From Psychrobacter immobilis (GTDB lineage: Bacteria; Pseudomonadota; Gammaproteobacteria; Pseudomonadales; Moraxellaceae): a stretch of 64,000 nucleotides of DNA. The stretch lies in contig NZ_CAJGZN010000002.1 in the NCBI RefSeq assembly GCF_904846235.1, positions 62,001 through 126,000 on the forward strand, given 5' to 3'. Both the position numbers and the translations under genes were made by a program. The notes beneath the pieces were generated by a model. It was given only the letters and a program-made list of their open reading frames with translations, did no database searches and had not been told where the DNA came from. Below are positions 62,351-64,000 of this stretch, piece after piece (positions within the stretch are counted from its first letter, which is position 1; the number at the start of each line of letters is the position of its first letter).

Positions 62351-62980
62351 TTATACCATATAATCTGACAAATCGAGCACCTGATTGGCGACACCGACTG
62401 CCTGATGGCTGGTCATTAGTATCGACCCGCCAGCCTGTGCAAATTCGCATAACCGCTCTTCCATACGTGCCACCATATCGACATCCAGCGCCGTGAAAGG
62501 CTCATCAAGTAACCAGAGCGGTGTCACGTCAGGAGTTAACAAGTACAATCGTGCCAGCGTGATGCGCCGCGTTTGCCCAGCGGACAAATGACTTGAGCTG
62601 ATCGTTTCAAACCCTTGTAGCCCAACCCATGTGAGTGCATCGTCAATATCAGCAGCGCTTGGAGTAATACCATATAAGTTCAGTAGAAACGTCAGGTTTT
62701 GTGCCACTGTCAGATTCGGATGAATGCCTAACTGGTGCGAGACATATAAAGGCTGAACTGGCAGACTCGACTGTCCTTGATAAGTAACTTGACCTGACAA
62801 AACAGGTAACAATCCAGCTAACTGCATGAGTAACGTGGTCTTTCCCGTCCCATTTGCCCCGATTAGATGGCAAATACTACCCGTAGATAGCTGCAACGCA
62901 ACTCCTTCGCACAGCGGTATCTCACCGCGCTGAACCGTCAGCTCATCAAGTGCAAGTAAAGGCGTACCCAAAAACGTCAT
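62351..62980 (-). CDS. ccmA: haem exporter ATPase CcmA
   Basis: A 209-residue ABC ATPase. Walker A is GANGTGKTTLLMQLAG, the signature LSAGQTRRITLARL, Walker B LWLLDEPFTALD, and the switch His lies in MTSHQAVG. Short length and operon position identify CcmA. ATG 62980 has AGAGG five bases upstream. It drives the release of haem-CcmE. Confidence 0.94.
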   Translation of the reverse strand: MTFLGTPLLALDELTVQRGEIPLCEGVALQLSTGSICHLIGANGTGKTTLLMQLAGLLPVLSGQVTYQGQSSLPVQPLYVSHQLGIHPNLTVAQNLTFLLNLYGITPSAADIDDALTWVGLQGFETISSSHLSAGQTRRITLARLYLLTPDVTPLWLLDEPFTALDVDMVARMEERLCEFAQAGGSILMTSHQAVGVANQVLDLSDYMV

Positions 62981-63126
62981 CAAAACCTCTGGTTATTTAT
63001 CAAGCAGCAGTCAATATTCATCACAAATAAAGGCAATGTTCGTGGCATAATACCCTATGCTCGCTACAAACACACAGTATAACAAATTGTCGATTACTCT
63101 GACTTCAAAAAATACGACCTCAAAAT

Positions 63127-64000
63127 ATGACTTCAAAATCTATGCCGACTTCACAAGATAGCCAAAAGCCTAATACTGCTGCAGAAACTAACAATGACAA
63201 CGCAGACACCAAATTGTCAAAAGAGCCAACAGCCAGCCATTTAACAGTAGATAGTTTGATCGATGCTCAAGTCAACTTTATGCAGCAGTGGTTGCACAAT
63301 CAAGCTGAGCCACTAGCGATGGAAGCTTGGCAATGGTTTGGTGCGCAGCCTTTAAACAAATATATCACCTGTGATCATTTACAGCAGCTGATGAAAGACT
63401 GGCTGTTAAATCAGCCGATGACTGAGGTGATGCGTACCGATATCCGTGATATTTTGCATACCATTATTTATCATCCAGTCAATGACAACGTGCCTTTGTC
63501 TGAGCTGGTCGATGATACCCAAGTTGAAACGCTGGCCAACTATATCGGTAGCCATGAGCAGCAGCGCAACATATTGATTCATACGCTGGTCGGTAACGAA
63601 ACCTTTGCAGATTTATTGACCCAAACACTCTATCACGCTATCAACGACTTTATGGAAAGCACACTCGATAAAGCAGGTGGCGTTGGTAAATTGATGAAGC
63701 TTGGACGCAGCTCTTTTGAAAAGGCGACCAACAGAAACCTCGATGAAAAACTGCAAACGTACCTGCATCGCAATATCAAAGATTTGACGCGCAAAGCCGA
63801 AGCCAATGCACAAGAACACTTATCAAACGAAGAAGTGGCGCGTCTGATGGTCATGGGCTGGGATCGCATCAAGGACCAACCGATCAGCGAGATACAAACC
63901 TACTTAAGCGATGAACCCGGTAATAGTAGCATTGACCATATCGAAGCCAGCATCCAACAAAGCTATGACCGCCTGCGACTGTCACCGTATCTGCACAGCT
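63127..64000 (+). CDS. unknown protein, 3' end cut by window
   Basis: An uninterrupted reading frame of 291 codons runs to the window edge. The first 40 residues are Asp/Asn/Thr/Lys-rich and disordered; the rest is mostly helical and soluble, with MQQWLHNQAEPLAMEAWQWF and NYIGSHEQQRNILIHTLVG. I do not recognise the family. It is divergent from ccmA with 146 bases between. There is no clear ribosome-binding site before ATG 63127; ATG 63142 is also possible. Shorter antisense frames here are shadows. Confidence 0.7.
   Translation, partial: MTSKSMPTSQDSQKPNTAAETNNDNADTKLSKEPTASHLTVDSLIDAQVNFMQQWLHNQAEPLAMEAWQWFGAQPLNKYITCDHLQQLMKDWLLNQPMTEVMRTDIRDILHTIIYHPVNDNVPLSELVDDTQVETLANYIGSHEQQRNILIHTLVGNETFADLLTQTLYHAINDFMESTLDKAGGVGKLMKLGRSSFEKATNRNLDEKLQTYLHRNIKDLTRKAEANAQEHLSNEEVARLMVMGWDRIKDQPISEIQTYLSDEPGNSSIDHIEASIQQSYDRLRLSPYLHS

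Noticed and set aside
61929-62363. 144-codon plus-strand frame over ccmB
   Set aside because: It is a shadow of ccmB, which fits its family throughout.

Overview
The window looks like a stretch of a Moraxellaceae chromosome, most like Psychrobacter. This is inferred from moderately AT-rich DNA, very AT-rich intergenic regions, a full PilGHIJK-ChpABC twitching-motility cluster and the general character of the proteins. It is core and housekeeping chromosome: there is no transposase, integrase, phage gene, CRISPR array or rRNA. One tRNA gene, tRNA-Gly(GCC), is present.

Layout: (1) 1-5.2 kb: the end of an Mpo1/DUF962 protein, then a redox-stress set (Frm2-like nitroreductase, pirin, DoxX, divergent LysR regulator) with a repeated dyad upstream of both pirin and doxX, then an NhaC antiporter. 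(2) 5.4-9.9 kb: tRNA-Gly with its own stable-RNA promoter, an M48 lipoprotein protease, bolA, a SirB2-like protein, a small lipoprotein, trxC and a methyltransferase. (3) 10.0-14.3 kb: a sulfide/persulfide island made of an ETHE1-type persulfide dioxygenase, a BigR-type ArsR sensor, a SulP transporter and two tandem DUF442 proteins. (4) 14.6-18 kb: BASS transporter, GST and AGCS symporter. (5) 18.2-22.4 kb: the peroxide-defence genes ahpF, ydcH-like, ahpC and oxyR. (6) 22.4-24.6 kb: HD phosphohydrolase, TPMT-type methyltransferase and a YgjP-like metalloprotease that probably starts at ATT. (7) 24.7-31.1 kb: an iron-linked operon (imelysin, di-haem DUF1111 protein, second imelysin, DUF1513) behind a consensus sigma70 promoter overlapped by a 17/19 Fur box. 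(8) 31.2-37.6 kb: OmpA-like lipoprotein, acyltransferase, a voltage-sensor-like membrane protein, minC, minD, minE and a cytochrome b561. (9) 37.7-50.2 kb: the complete Pil-Chp chemosensory operon, transcribed leftwards. (10) 50.9-55.3 kb: an adaptor-like lipoprotein followed by a two-component system. (11) 55.6-58.2 kb: metN, metI, metQ. (12) 58.5-64 kb: aldo/keto reductase, ccmABCDE on the minus strand, and the start of a divergent unknown gene.

The items most worth a second look are a histidine kinase with a roughly 240-residue low-complexity insertion inside its ATPase domain, next to an adaptor lipoprotein that carries a similar insertion; a PilJ receptor without its periplasmic sensing domain; a voltage-sensor-like protein directly upstream of minC; two genes that seem to start at non-canonical codons behind good Shine-Dalgarno sites; the sulfide island with a split Blh architecture; and several unrelated short tandem repeats between genes.

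All functional calls come from reading the protein sequences against remembered family features. No database search was run.
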